Below are positions 35,740 through 48,600 of a DNA stretch of 64,000 bases, in pieces. The position numbers and the translations under genes are program-made. Below the pieces are notes generated by a model. The model searched no databases. It was given only the letters and a program-made list of their open reading frames with translations, and was not told the DNA's origin. The stretch is from Opisthorchis felineus. Taxonomy: Eukaryota; Platyhelminthes; Trematoda; Opisthorchiida; Opisthorchiidae. The stretch is taken from assembly GCA_004794785.1 (NCBI GenBank), contig SJOL01002760.1:190843-254842 (forward strand), given 5' to 3'. Every line of letters starts with the position of its first letter. Positions within the stretch are counted from its first letter, which is position 1.

Positions 35740-37230
35740 AGTAAAGTCCTTGGAAGTGAGACAGCAGCCAGCTGGACGCCGTGGGCATCAGAATTTGGTA
35801 AATCTGCCCCGGTCTTCCTGATTCCAGAAGCAACCTCGTCTCCAGCTAGTCCGTTGGGAATTGCACAACTGCCCAGGAAGCGACTGTCACGCCAATCTAC
35901 AAAACTGGTGACCGACTATGGCCCGGCAGCTACAGGCCTATTAGCCTCACTAGCGTGCCGTGCAAGGTGATGGAACGCATTCTGAAGCGAGCCATCCTTG
36001 ATCATCTTACTTCCAACAACTTGATATCCCCAGTTCAACACGGATTCCCCTCAAACCATTCTTGCGTGATGAACACGCTCGTATTCATGGACAGCTGAAC
36101 CCAAGCCAAGGACGAGGGACTCAAATCGGATGCCATATTTTTCGACTTCCCAAAAGCATTCGATCGAGTCCCACACGTCCCGCTGCTCCATAAACTCGAT
36201 TCTTACAGGATTTAAGGGGAAATTCTGCACTGAATTAGGGTGTTCTTATCAGACAGAACATTCCGAGTGAAAAGAGGCTCAACATGCTCTTCTGTCGGCG
36301 CCGGCCTCCATTGGAGTTCCTCAAGGCTCCGTTCTGGGACCACTGCTGTTTCTGATATACGTCAACGACATTCCAGATGTTCTTGCAAGCCCATGTCCAT
36401 TTCTTACGGACGACTTGAAATCCTGGGGCTCCAATGCCAGTGCCCTCCAAATGGATGTAGGCGCTGCAAAGCAGTGGTCATTAGAGTGGCACCTTCCTGT
36501 GAATGACGAAAAGCGCGTCCATATCTCATTCGGAGGTAACTCAGCGAAAGCCTTTGTTGTGTATGGTGAGAACGGACCAGAAGGCATCACGAAGATAAAT
36601 GCCAAAAAGGGATTTGGGTATCTGGCTCTCTTCAAACATGTCTTTTTCACTGCATCAAGAAAATCGGCTTACAAGGCATTCGTCGCTCCATGTTTAATTC
36701 TACACACCTTCCACCGTTTTACTCACATGGACTTCCAGATAATCTATGATGCCTACGTGAGACCGCTTCTTGAATGTGCCAAACAAGTTGTCCACTGAGG
36801 ACGCAAGACGGAAGTAACCCTCAATGAGGGTATCCGGCAAGCTGCTACGAACATCTTTGCCTCCGACGCTGCTTGACCTCTTTCCCCTGGAGTATCCTCG
36901 CCTCCGAGGTGACCTAGTACTTACTTATGCACAGTATGAGCAAGGTTTATCAAGCAGGTTTCCATCGGTGACCCATCTTGCACACGGCAGTTACTTGTTA
37001 AGAAGATTTTCATGCTCAAAACGCACACCCTTATTAGGCAGCACATTTTCTCATTTCAAGTATTTGGCGCGTGGAATAAGCTTCCTCCGACGGTCATCCC
37101 CGCTGCACCCAGTACCCAGTTCAAAGCATTTTGAGGCCCTTTTGTTGAATCCTTGCACTGGCGTGCCTACTTTCTCGCGCTGAGGACCTTGAGAGAAGTG
37201 CTTCACCCTTTGTTGCTTTTGCTTTTTAGT
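35740..37230 (+). mobile_element. CR1-clade non-LTR retrotransposon, 5'-truncated and decayed
   Basis: The plus strand preserves the RT and C-terminal regions of a CR1/jockey-type element over several frames. Near 35.9 kb: TVTPIYKTGDR...GSYRPISLTS. Near 36.0-36.2 kb: LISPVQHGF and FFDFPKAFDRVPH. Near 36.3 kb: GVPQGSVLGPLLFLIYVNDIP followed by LTDDLKSWG, where the usual A/T-DD keeps both Asp residues. From 36.6-37.2 kb a diverged C-terminus reads YVRPLLECAKQVV, then [19 protein letters not shown]. In-frame stops and frame changes make it non-functional. The N-terminal endonuclease region is absent, as expected for truncated reverse transcription. No poly(A) or target duplication is evident. 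Confidence 0.9.
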
Positions 37231-40200
37231 TGAATGTACGTGGCTGAAGGACAACAACGCCCGAAAAGCCCCGAAAGTTTCCGTGTATCAGTCCGTGAAT
37301 CCGTGAAAATTATGCAGGATTGAAGGAGTTTGCCGTCAGCTGCGATCCGTCTTACTCTTCAGAAGATGATTTGAATCCTATTCCGGCTCAACTGTTCATG
37401 TTTCCCGTAAGACATAAGCAATGGTAACTCGAATGTTTCGAGATGATTTGCACTCCGAGGTGAGGTAGTTTTAGTTTTGTGGTCCTGTCAGATGGCTTGG
37501 GTAGTTCATTTTTTGTAGCGTCGAGATGTTTGGCCTAGTGTAATGTCATATAGGACTCCTCCGCGTTTACGTGCTACGCATCTCTTAAACCGTAGACCAA
37601 GCATTCTCTATCAGTCTGGCTTAAACGCTCTTACCCTTAACGCTGTGTTGGCGTTAAGAGCTGGCTGTGTCAGAGGCAGGGAAACTGGCGGTTCATAATC
37701 TGTGATCAACGAGGGCTCAGGGGAGAGTTTACGAATTTCCGCTGAGTCATACAGAGAGGCATGGGAGACCAGAAGGAGCACTGCAGTATTTCGACGGATG
37801 TCCACTCCTTTTGAAACACGAGCGGCACCGGTCTAAACATATTTAAAAACGCTCCACCTCACAGTTCAGTTGTGGATAATGTGGCGCGGTTGCAGTCATG
37901 CAGAGGGTTTCGGAAGCGGTAGGAAGTATTTCATTATCCATTATCTAAGAGGATGGTTCCCTACGGACCATGCTGGTTGAAGTTACGGGAAGGACTCACA
38001 GAGGGCTTGTTATGTGTGAGCAGGCACGGTTTCTTACCAATTAGAAAAGTTGATAATCAGAAGAGTTGCACCACATTATTACTATGGCTAACATGCATCC
38101 GAGACCGGGAAATTTGGGTTGCGTTCAGGCAGCAGCCAACAAACATAAAGGATTTTCTGCGACTGGTTGACACGAAAAACAGCGCACGTTATTGGTCATC
38201 GCGTGACTGTTCACGCTAAGAAATGTACTTTCACCTGGTTGCACCGATGAAATCCTGAATGCATCTACCTTAGGTCCCGAAGGCTCAATAAACTGTTACC
38301 ACTACACGGGGCCGCCACCAATAGTGAAAGGAGAATCCCGATGACGGAAGGGCGGTTGGATGTCGTCGTCCAACGACTTTGTCGTACAGCATTTACTGAG
38401 AGCTTAGGTCACATTTGGCAAACTCGCATCGACCGTTGCCTCACGCTTGGTATTCGCTATTATTCACTGATATGACGCAGATGGTTTTTGACATATGCTG
38501 CCCTGAGCAGTTGTCCATAGAAGTGTGGTCTGTGGGGAGATCCAACAGTATGTCAGTCTGGCCGAAGTCATCTGTGCCGTAAAATTAGGCATCCAAATCG
38601 GACCTATTAAGGGTGAGTGTCCAACGTAACAGGTGCTCCACAGAATTACCGGGCATCCAAATTTCGAACCAGCTTTGGGTTTGAAGTCATTCAGAAGGGT
38701 AAACCGGCAACCCTGTATCACCTCGCATAAAAAGTACCAGCATCCTTTGACAGTTCACACGTAGAGTTGACATGCTATGGTCAGCTACCAAGAAACGTGT
38801 GTGCGACCCTCCCTATCCTACCCTAATCACATGAAGAATGATGGTGGGATACACGTCAGGCGGGGAAGCGGGACAGTCACATAAATAATGGCAGTGTTCA
38901 GCACCAAAGAGGTCATGTGCAAATGAAACGTAGTGAATGTTGTGGAAAGAGGAACACAGCTAATGGTTTTCGCAGCCTGTAGGGAACATAAAAAACTAAA
39001 GTGCCGATCGGTACCCCCGAATGTAAACATTTTCTCAGAAACCACATGTTATGGACCACAGTATTCCTAATGAATTCTTACCACCGTGAGCCCACGTCTA
39101 GACGGTCGCTTGATAGCCTGATGCGCTTCGACAAACCAGAAAGTCAACGATCATGTGAATCAGCTGATCTATTGAACACTGACACGTGCAGGCGCGTCAG
39201 TTGCAGCCGAAAACGGGCTGCTTATAAAGCTTACGTGGAAAGTTCTAGGCGGGCCAAAAAGTGATAAGAAAAACAGAACTCATCTGTCAAGGGCAAGTGA
39301 AGGACAATCAATTAAATCTGTCCCAACAAAACCGGTTATTCCGTTGAAGTTGTGTAGACCAGTTAGGTTCAGACATGGTTCCTCCAATACTTCGATGATC
39401 TCAAGGTTACCACCTCACAGTTAAAATGTTCATGCGGAATAATTTTTTTTCAAATTCTCCATATGGTTGATTTAATTAATTGAGCGTATCATCAGGATCG
39501 ATAATTCCCCTGAATTGGAAATACCTTGTCTATGAAATAGGAAATCGCAACACGTGATATGGGGTGCCTCGCATACAAATAGCGAAAGTTGCAGGTTGTT
39601 CTGCAGTTCGTAGAAATTCATAGAGCCTACAGGGTACACGTAGACGGAGAACGTGTGGGAGTCCAAATCCTTTAAAAAATTGTTTTCTTCACTTCTTGAT
39701 ACCGCGATCTGTGCTCTCCGTAACCGAGAGATGGTATTCCGAGTAAACATCACTGTAGGTAAACATTAAATTCGGATAAGCCGTACGAAATGTGAAGGCT
39801 TATTGTAAGGCGTATTGTGCCTGGGGGTCACACTTTTTCGCTCACCTTTTTAGATCAGTCTGGAGTTATTTAGGTTCTGTTTACTAGTTGCATAGTCTCA
39901 AATGCAACTGGAGAGACTTAAAGGCAGTCCGTGGCCGGTATCAGGAAATGAAAATAGTTTCGGGGTGGAGATATAAGTGGTCAGCTGTTTAATATCAAGC
40001 CAAAAATTGACACGCACAGTAACAGCAAAGGAAGCGTGGAATGAGAAGTTGAAACATCCAAAAGAAGCTGCTGATTCTTCACGGATCAAAAACGAGAACC
40101 TAGAGAACGCACGTGGTTAACATCCGTCTGAGCGTACATGATGCCTAATAAACTAGCTGGATGTAAACTATGTCAGTCATAGCTAATAACTTATTTGAGC

Positions 40201-40498
40201 CCAGTCAACTGGCTAACACGCACCAATCCACCTAGACTTGGAAAACTCAGTGGGCCAAAATGGACGAGATGAACATTTGGGAGTTCTGATTATTCCATAT
40301 GTCCTGGCAGGAAGCGTATAACCTTTCTGGTGTGCAGTGATCATCGAGCAATTGACGCCCTGATACGGGAGGAAGACGTGAGCTATTTCATCAACATTTC
40401 ACCATCAATCATATTGTTGACAAACTGGCGCATTGCATGTTTACCGGCGGCAATCACGAAGAAACATGTTTAGGTGAAGTCATCCTCATTGGTTGGGC
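37231..40498. other. No gene recognised
   Basis: This stretch lies between the CR1-like fragment and the left arm of the inverted repeat. All open frames are under 95 codons with no nameable motif. Confidence 0.45.
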
Positions 40499-41401
40499 AC
40501 AATGCAGTTTTGAGTTTAATGGCGATACAGTTAGTGGACATAAAAATCCCGTTATTATATCCTGCTGTCTGTTTAATTTGCATCAGACACCAAATGCCTG
40601 TTCGCTGCCTGTTGCTGTGTAACCGGCGTAACATTTTCCCCAGACAACTTAGGCCTCGTTCTAGCCGCGTCCTTCCCCCGGATTACTCTGTCAACTCTGT
40701 CTAATCACGGGTGTCTATTTCGCCTTGCTCTGACTAACATAAACCAAAGTGATTTCAGAGCTTCTCATTCCAGGAGCGCGTATACGCCAGGAAGAAAAGA
40801 GTCTGCCTGATAATGCGCAATGAATAATTTTCTTGCAAAGCTCAACAACCCACTAAGCACACAAACGTAATATTGTGGTACGCCACCGCTTGATATGTAA
40901 GCTCACAAACACACTCCCTCGCTGTTCATCCATGTTGCACACGCTCTGAACATCTTTAATCTAGTCCCATTGTCCCAATGCTAGCTGCCGTTTCAGTTGC
41001 CTCCTCAGAGACCTGCCTGTTCCAGCGGTTGTTTGCCTGATTGAACTGACTGAGCCGTTCTACTCTCCTGGCTTTCCCCTGACCGGAAAAACTATCCGGT
41101 AGCTGGAATTCTTTATTAATGTACAGGCCGCAATTATGAATGCTTGTTGGCTTGCCATCTTGCAGATCTGGTTGCGTGCGCGAAGGATGAAAATCTCGTA
41201 TATTGGTCTGGTGCGTCCTGCAGGGCAGGTCGCCATGTTGCGTTGCACCATGGTTCGTTCGTAATCCCACCGTCCCTCCAGTGGCACGGGTGCACTGCCA
41301 CTCGTCTATGTTTCTGAAGCCGGCCTTTAACTCAGCAAGTCCATAAAATATCACTGTTGTTGTCTGTTTGTAGCCGATTATTTCGATTTCTCCTAGTTGT
41401 A
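40499..41401 (-). repeat. Left arm of a large inverted repeat (903 bp)
   Basis: Each base n here pairs with base 86,189 minus n in the right arm, with no gap over 903 bp. By eye I find about four mismatches, among them near 41,310-41,330 and at 41,399. The arm contains an open frame (40,956-41,432, minus) of 158 codons that runs past the arm's inner edge, and a second one at 41,060-41,287; both reappear in the right arm. The translated product is not recognised. The flanking three bases CCC appear on both sides of the arm as read on the minus strand, a possible short target duplication. Confidence 0.95.
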
Positions 41402-43539
41402 GGGTAGCAAAACGTGTTTCTGAACAATCCATTGCATAATGACGGCTGTGGGCTTAGTAAATTTTAGTGCCTGTATTCCATTCACCACGCAGTTAAGTTG
41501 TTCACATAAGCTATCAAAAGTTGATGCAGTAGGCCTGGGAATAAGTGCCCGGGGTATACCTTGCTTTGGTATGTTCTAATCAAACAAAGCATCCATGAAT
41601 ATTGCTATTAACCGTTTTGGAGCGGACTGATCCCATTATGCCGGTAATCAATATACACAAGGAAGCAACATTATCTGGCAGAAGGGGCACATGCATTTAC
41701 CATCACAGTCGTGGACAGTTATGAAGTCCTTGGATGTTTTTAAATGGAACTGTAATTCGAATAAAATAGATTTATCCCACGTGTTAGTTTTCAGAACGAC
41801 GGAATTGCGGCCTTGAAGATCGCGGCCCCAAGTGGCTTAAAACGAGGGAAGTTGCATACTCATTCATCCAACGGAGCATGTGTAGAGCTTTGCCCTCGGT
41901 GTGCAGGGTGCCTTTCAGTCATATTGGGTAAGTGTCGGAATAGCCCTATCTGCCATCCATGTGTGGTGACCGTCACCCGACTGCAACACAAGCACACCTT
42001 TGGACTCGCAAAGCCGGCCAGGACAGAAGGTGTTTCGCCGGTCACAACAAATCCCCACTATCCGTCACTTAACAAACAGAGCTAGTTGGCACTTCCATAG
42101 GTAGTTTTATACGCCAACACTTTCTCAGCAAAAATACCTGAAGCCATATCTGAAGCCACAGCACTACAGCTTTGATATTGAATGCGCGTGAAAAATTGGG
42201 AGAGGATATTAATTTAAGCAAATTCAAACAAACAAGCGCAAATGTCCCTTAAAAATTAGCGCGACTCGGTAAATTGTCTGACTGATCTCAGATATGAGTG
42301 TGGCAAAATTAGTAACTGCCAGTTTTTGTCTCTCACAAGGTCTCAGAATGCGTTGAACGATAGCATGTGTGATAATTATGTGGTGCGCACTTCAGGAAAA
42401 AATAGCCGGAGCTCTGCTTGGTGCACCAAAAATGCAGCAGGCGTCCGGCAAAACCATCCGAGTGTCGACGAATCCGAAGAAGCTAGTAGGTTGAGCGCAT
42501 TTGCTAATAACAAACGCTCACGAAGAATCGGCTGTGAAGTACGATTTGTTCTAAAGAAACAAGGGAACCATCTGACAGTATTTTATATTATCTTGAAATT
42601 ACTCATAAGGTTACAGATTTTTGTAGGATTGACTTCCTTTAAATCGCTGGCTAGCCGAAAAGGAGTTGGGAACCTGCATGGCCCTGATGAAATATGGAAC
42701 GCTATTGTGTAAAGTGTGATGGGTTTGTAGCCGATGAATTCGCAAGGTACTTACCACTCATGGCATATACATCTACTTTTGGTAGTGTCAACTAGCTCTG
42801 TTGAGTAAGTGACGAACAGTTGGGTTTTGCTGTGGCTGGTTAAATGGCTTTCGTCCTGGCTGAGCTACGCGTGTCCGAACGCGCGCTTGTATTGCATTGG
42901 TGTGGAGGTCACTACAGCCACATATGCCTCCCCAGATGGCAGCAGATAGCGGCGTTCCGACGCTTTCCAGACGTAGTAAAGGTCGATGATACACAAGCGA
43001 CCTACCAAATGGGTAAGCTTTCGAAGCCGCTAAGGTGTAGCCTGTAGATGAAAACTGTACGCATTCCTGATCACAGATGGTAAGCGTACCGAGCGTCCTG
43101 GTTTTTATGCCTTTGTGGAAACATTTAGCTGCTGTGCGCGAATTGTTTGGCTTGTTTGGGGACATGATGGGCGAAGCGTATCAAGTGAAAATGTGCCCAA
43201 CAGCCCTCTAGTGGCCGCCGACGGTCACCTTGGGAATAGAATACACCAATCAAATGCTCTCAAACAGATTAGCGAGTTTTGTTTCCGGCTATTGGGTGGT
43301 ATACCGTCAGGCATGATCATAATACTTCAGCCAGAACAGAAACATGACCGACGGGATTTATGGGTACTCAGAATTGCGCAAAAGCGGGCAGTCACGCAGA
43401 TAGTGGGCTTTACCCGAAATAGATGTGATCATGCCTAAACCTACACCATCAAAATGCTTTGGTCATTGAGTCCACACAAACCGCTATTAGGCGTTTACTC
43501 ATCTTTCAGGAAATAATCAAACTGAAGCAAGGTTAGGAC
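41402..43539. other. Left part of the inverted-repeat loop, no gene recognised
   Basis: This is single-copy sequence within the window. Open frames of up to 128 codons (42,326-42,712, +) and 125 codons (42,788-43,165, -) carry no motif I recognise; no transposase DDE/D signature was seen. Confidence 0.45.
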
Positions 43540-44168
43540 GTTCGAAATTGAAGAAAGCAGGCAGAAACACAACAAAGGAGGGCAAACATAGAGACACCCT
43601 GGCACGTGATAAGAAAACTACAAATTGCGGTTCAGCAAGAACCAGAACAATGGACCTGATGAAGCAGCAGAGTTGCTGTGATCCAACCGGTCAATTTGAA
43701 CTAAAAATTAAAAACCGTTACCGAGGCTCCGTGACCCTGGATATTTGGGTTTATGGTCAGGGTCGCAAAAAGCTTAAGCGGGACGATGGGATGCAGGGTG
43801 CAGTAAGACGGGTATATTTCACCTTGAATCTCAGAATCAGGATGTACAGTGAAACTGTACAGACTCACTGGCGTTCTCGTTGGAGTGGAGCCTGGTGTCA
43901 AAAATCTCTGGAAGATAGAGCTGGTGCTGACTCACAAGACAAAACGGGGACTGTACGAAAAATCGTTGACTTTGTAAGGAACAGAATCTTTAAGTCCACC
44001 GAGTTGGTTAGATCCAAACGGAAGGTTCGGAAAATTAGAATGAACTTGGACCAGCTGAACTGGATAACGGTCAAATATGGCGTACAAGCGGGTAGGCCGG
44101 AAGGTCGGAGCCTGGGAAGACGAGGGAATGGGGTGATATCAGTAAGGCCTGGTGGAGGCATCAGATAG
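43540..44168 (+). repeat. Unrecognised repeat with a 206-codon frame, copy 1
   Basis: An open frame from 43,548 to 44,168 is homologous to 49,855-50,480 in the same orientation. Conserved pieces in one frame include DPTGQFELKIK (DPVGQYELKLK in copy 2), LNLRIRMYSET (LNLKITVYSAT) and SQDKTGTVRKIVDFV (AQDGTRAVAKVIDFV). Most changes between the copies in these blocks are conservative, suggesting the common ancestor was coding on the plus strand. The product is highly basic overall. I do not recognise the family. A faint likeness of the FELKI block to the N-terminal domain of Notch ligands is not supported by the cysteine pattern. Confidence 0.7.
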
Positions 44169-44787
44169 AGTGGATTCCATTATTAGAAAAACTTTACGTT
44201 TACTACAACTAGGGCGGTGACAGTCAGTAACTAAATGAGACAGGATGTGGGCAGATTTGTACCTAGTATCCTATTATAGTTCAAGAGTGGGGGAAAATTA
44301 CAAGTATGCAGATAGGTGGTGTGATAAGGGACAGCAAACACACGAGTACTAACGGAGATAAGACCTCCAAAATGATCGACCTGTTTAGTTCGTAGGTGAG
44401 TTCGACAGCACAATGTGTGAGGGAAACTGAAAGTAAGATAAAGGACCACCAGTCCCCGGGACATTGCTATCAGCTTCAGTCAACAAATAGCCGATAGCCT
44501 TGAATGCTAGTGGAGGAGGATAAGGAATTTAATTACATTATTCATTTAAAAACTTATGTGACCACTGGTGAAAGCACTAGAGAGGAGCGTGTTTTATGTT
44601 TGGTTGACAACATGGAATTTGGTGCGGTGCAGCCCCAACAAAGACGAAGTTGACTGCATCCTCGCAATTCGATTTTGGCCACGGACGTCGCGGAGTATAT
44701 TTGAGCTATCTCATGTATAGTTAGTTTAATTTTCATAAGAGGTTGGTTTCACATCATCTGTAGTTTAAAGCGTAGCCACATAAATGG
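44169..44787. other. Right part of the inverted-repeat loop
   Basis: No gene recognised. The homology to 50.5-50.7 kb fades out in the first part of this stretch. Confidence 0.4.
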
Positions 44788-45690
44788 TATAACTAGAAGA
44801 AATCGAAATAATCGGCTACAAACAGACAACAACAGTGATATTTTATGGACTTGCTGAGTTAAAGGTCGGCTTCAGAAACATAGGCGAGTGGCAGTGCACC
44901 CGTGCCACTGGAGGGACGGTGGGATTACGAACGAACCATGGTGCAACGCAACATGGCGACCTGCCCTGCAGGACGCACCAGACCAATATACGAGATTTTC
45001 ATCCTTCGCGCACGCAACCAGATCTGCAAGATGGCAAGCCAACAAGCATTCATAATTGCGGCCTGTACATTAATAAAGAATTCCAGCTACCGGATAGTTT
45101 TTCCGGTCAGGGGAAAGCCAGGAGAGTAGAACGGCTCAGTCAGTTCAATCAGGCAAACAACCGCTGGAACAGGCAGGTCTCTGAGGAGGCAACTGAAACG
45201 GCAGCTAGCATTGGGACAATGGGACTAGATTAAAGATGTTCAGAGCGTGTGCAACATGGATGAACAGCGAGGGAGTGTGTTTGTGAGCTTACATATCAAG
45301 CGGTGGCGTACCACAATATTACGTTTGTGTGCTTAGTGGGTTGTTGAGCTTTGCAAGAAAATTATTCATTGCGCATTATCAGGCAGACTCTTTTCTTCCT
45401 GGCGTATACGCGCTCCTGGAATGAGAAGCTCTGAAATCACTTTGGTTTATGTTAGTCAGAGCAAGGCGAAATAGACACCCGTGATTAGACAGAGTTGACA
45501 GAGTAATCCGGGGGAAGGACGCGGCTAGAACGAGGCCTAAGTTGTCTGGGGAAAATGTTACGCCGGTTACACAGCAACAGGCAGCGAACAGGCATTTGGT
45601 GTCTGATGCAAATTAAACAGACAGCAGGATATAATAACGGGATTTTTATGTCCACTAACTGTATCGCCATTAAACTCAAAACTGCATTGT
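44788..45690 (+). repeat. Right arm of the large inverted repeat (903 bp)
   Basis: This is the reverse complement of 40,499-41,401 with only a handful of mismatches and no indels. Read on this strand the arm begins TATAACTAG and ends CTGCATTGT(A), whose complement starts TACAATGCAG. The two ends of one arm thus form a short imperfect inverted repeat, as expected if each arm were itself a small terminal-inverted-repeat element. A frame of 132 codons (44,835-45,233) repeats the left arm's frame. Because the arms are nearly identical, this says nothing about selection on the protein. Confidence 0.95.
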
Positions 45691-48600
45691 ACCCGGTTCG
45701 TAGTGTGGATTTGTTGAGTTAAGAATTGGGCAGGGCCACGGCAGCTTCACACATGATGGTGTGTGCTATTTCGAAGCTGTTCGGAGGGCTGTTTCGGATG
45801 TGTAGTTTAGTACGAGTTGAAGAACACACTAAGAATTTGCTGGAGTTACGGAAATTATCGTGAGGATATATCCTAACGCGCTTTCTTAAATTATTCCATC
45901 AGGGTTCGCCAATTTTCGCTATTTGTGTCCTTATAGATAGGTAGGATGTGAGTCACTGGAACGATGTCCTTACAATGCCAACGGTACTAAGTTTCTGCAG
46001 CAGAAGTTCATACGAGTCCTGGTCGATATTTTTACAGTGGAGTATCCGGTAGCCTAGGCTGGTGAGATGGTCTCAAAGAAGTGAAGCCAGTAGCCACTGT
46101 CGAAGTTCTAAGACAGGAAACCCTACTGCCTGTGATTTATGGAATTTCAACTAAAAGGAAACTGGTCATTAGGCCTTTGATGAGACTTCCAAGGGTAAGA
46201 GTATTTTGGTATCAAGGCTCTTAGTCACTTATCACAGCGATAGGTAACAAGATGAGAACCTTCTATGGGAAAAAGAAGGTAGAGAGCCGTCAGTAGGTTT
46301 TGGTAGACGATGTCACAGAATTACTGTGTGTTTGTAAAGAGACCACAGTCGCCTTAGTCCCTGGAAGCCGGCAAGGATGAAAAAGCTTGTACAATATCTG
46401 TAGAGAGGAAGTGAAAAGGGGAAGGACCTAGAAGGGCAGCTGGACCATAACGTTGCAAGAAACGACGCAGTTATCACTTCCTGGGAAGGGTGAACCAACC
46501 GCAGCTTCAGCCAGCTCACCATCGTTTGAGGCTATCAAGTCAAGTTTAAGTAAGCCCCCAGTGGGGCTACATACAATTTGGCACCTACCATCTACATTAA
46601 GTTGAGCAAGCAGCGAGGTTTACCCGGTAGGTTCTTAGTGAAAGAGCAGGAGATATCCAGCAGGTTGAAGTCACCCAGCAAAAATTTTGACGAACGATGT
46701 AGAGCAAGCATAGAGGAATTAAGATGGGACAGGCAAGCAACAGAAACAGCGAAGGGGGTGGTAGTAGTTGGAAGCAAACAACCGCTAAATGACGGTTCGT
46801 CTCTTCTTTAGATATACATATACCCTATAGAATCCGTTCCAGGTTAGAATATTCATTGGGGGTTGCACGAAATTCTATATAGATGGCCCGGCACGCTGGT
46901 TGGCTCACGCAGGAATAGGAGATGCACACATCATACCACTACGACTGAATGGAAACCCTGGAATGCGAGGCTACGTTTTAAACGTGGTGTGTCGAATAAA
47001 TAAACATGTATCTTCCATGATTTCGTGGGCTGCATTTCCGTCGTGATTGGCGCCGGTGAAATTTTCGCTTTATTGGGCATGCAATGCACCAGTTTGTCAG
47101 CAACATTGGTGAAAGTGGAATTTTGATGAAATAGCTCACGTCTTCCTCTCATTTCAGGACGTCAATAGCTCGATGAACATAGCGCACCATGAAGGTTATA
47201 CGCATCCTGCCAGGATGCCAGAACACCCTTATTTTTGTCTCGTCGAATTTGGTCTATTGAATGTTGCAAATCCTGATGGATTGCTGCGTGTTAGCCGGCT
47301 GATCGGCATCAAATAAACTGTCAGCTATGGTTGACGTAGTTTACGTCTGGCGAGTTCATTTGGATCATCTACCTTTTGTCGCATGTTATTCCTTCCGCCA
47401 GCTGTGTTCTTTTTTCTTCCTGCTATGATAGGTATGGATTATACGTTGCCAGTTTTGTAGTTGTTATGGTTTAATAGCCGAATGTTAATCGTTTGTGTCA
47501 GCTGAGTTCTCTTCGCTGTACTTTACAACCATTGCCATCCTCCATCACTTTGCTTGCGCTTCAATGATAGCCCTATCAACAGCCCTGTCGTCCCTAACAC
47601 GACTTGTAATCATCCCATACTCAACCGCAGTAGCATTCTCGCCAAATAGGGTCCTATTTCTGGGAACCGAACACAAGCTCCCTTACTTACGTTTTTAAAC
47701 TGACTCTTTTGTGATCTCTTTGCAAGCCGCTCTTTGTTTCAGGCTTTCCCAAAGCTCTTGTCCATGTCTGTCATCTGCAAAAGACGGCACAGTCGACAAC
47801 CCTCTTTACAGTTGCATGTCCTCTCCCCAAATACATTTTTAACCCAATGCTTAGCCTCACACCAGGCCTTCTGCAGTGGAGAAAATAGTGAGCTGACAGG
47901 AAAGCAGCTTTGTCGGACGCCTGTGCCCTAGCTTAAGCTTGCTATGGTTGTAGCATTTATCGCGGGCAATCTTCCTATGAATCCAAGGCATCATATGTAG
48001 CAAGGTAAAAAATGTTGTCTCTTACTAGCCAACAGTGGCTCACTTAAGTCACGGGATGTGATATCTGTGAGGCAATTTGTTTTGCAAACCCTCCAAGCTT
48101 TTACTTAGGCAGTAACTACGCCATGCTGGGGTCAGCTTATTGTTCAACTACGCAACACCAGCGCGTACCTCACTTTTATCTCCAATATCTGATTCCTGCA
48201 CTCGTCGAAAAACTCGTACTACTCGTACTCTACAGCTCCTTCACCAGCCTAGTGAATGACGGTTAATGAAGCCCTCTAAAAAGCTTTATGTGATGGCCTT
48301 CTAACACTCTTTCTCCCCTAGAACGCTTCAATACATAAAAATCACACATCCTCAAATGCCTACCGGCTAGCCAGGGCATTTCACACGAGCGGCCTACGAA
48401 ATAAAGTGAGCTTCAACATTAATTTATGGAAGCATTTACTCACATCCTCGCATTTTTCACCCAGTTTCGTAGGCGCTTAATAACTTGCTATGATCTTAGT
48501 TGCACGAAATGCAGCTAATGCAGGTCCCTTAAATTCACATAAGAATACATCCGTTCTAACCGACCACATACCACCAACCTATACTATCCCCGCCTGAAGG

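Noticed and set aside
43660..43860. GQFELKI resembling the N-terminal domain of Notch ligands
   Set aside because: The cysteine pattern that defines that domain is absent in both copies; only one short motif agrees.
46590..46790. Similar wording between this stretch and the right inverted-repeat arm near 45,060-45,200
   Set aside because: Matches are short and scattered and need many gaps; below what can be trusted without a computed alignment.
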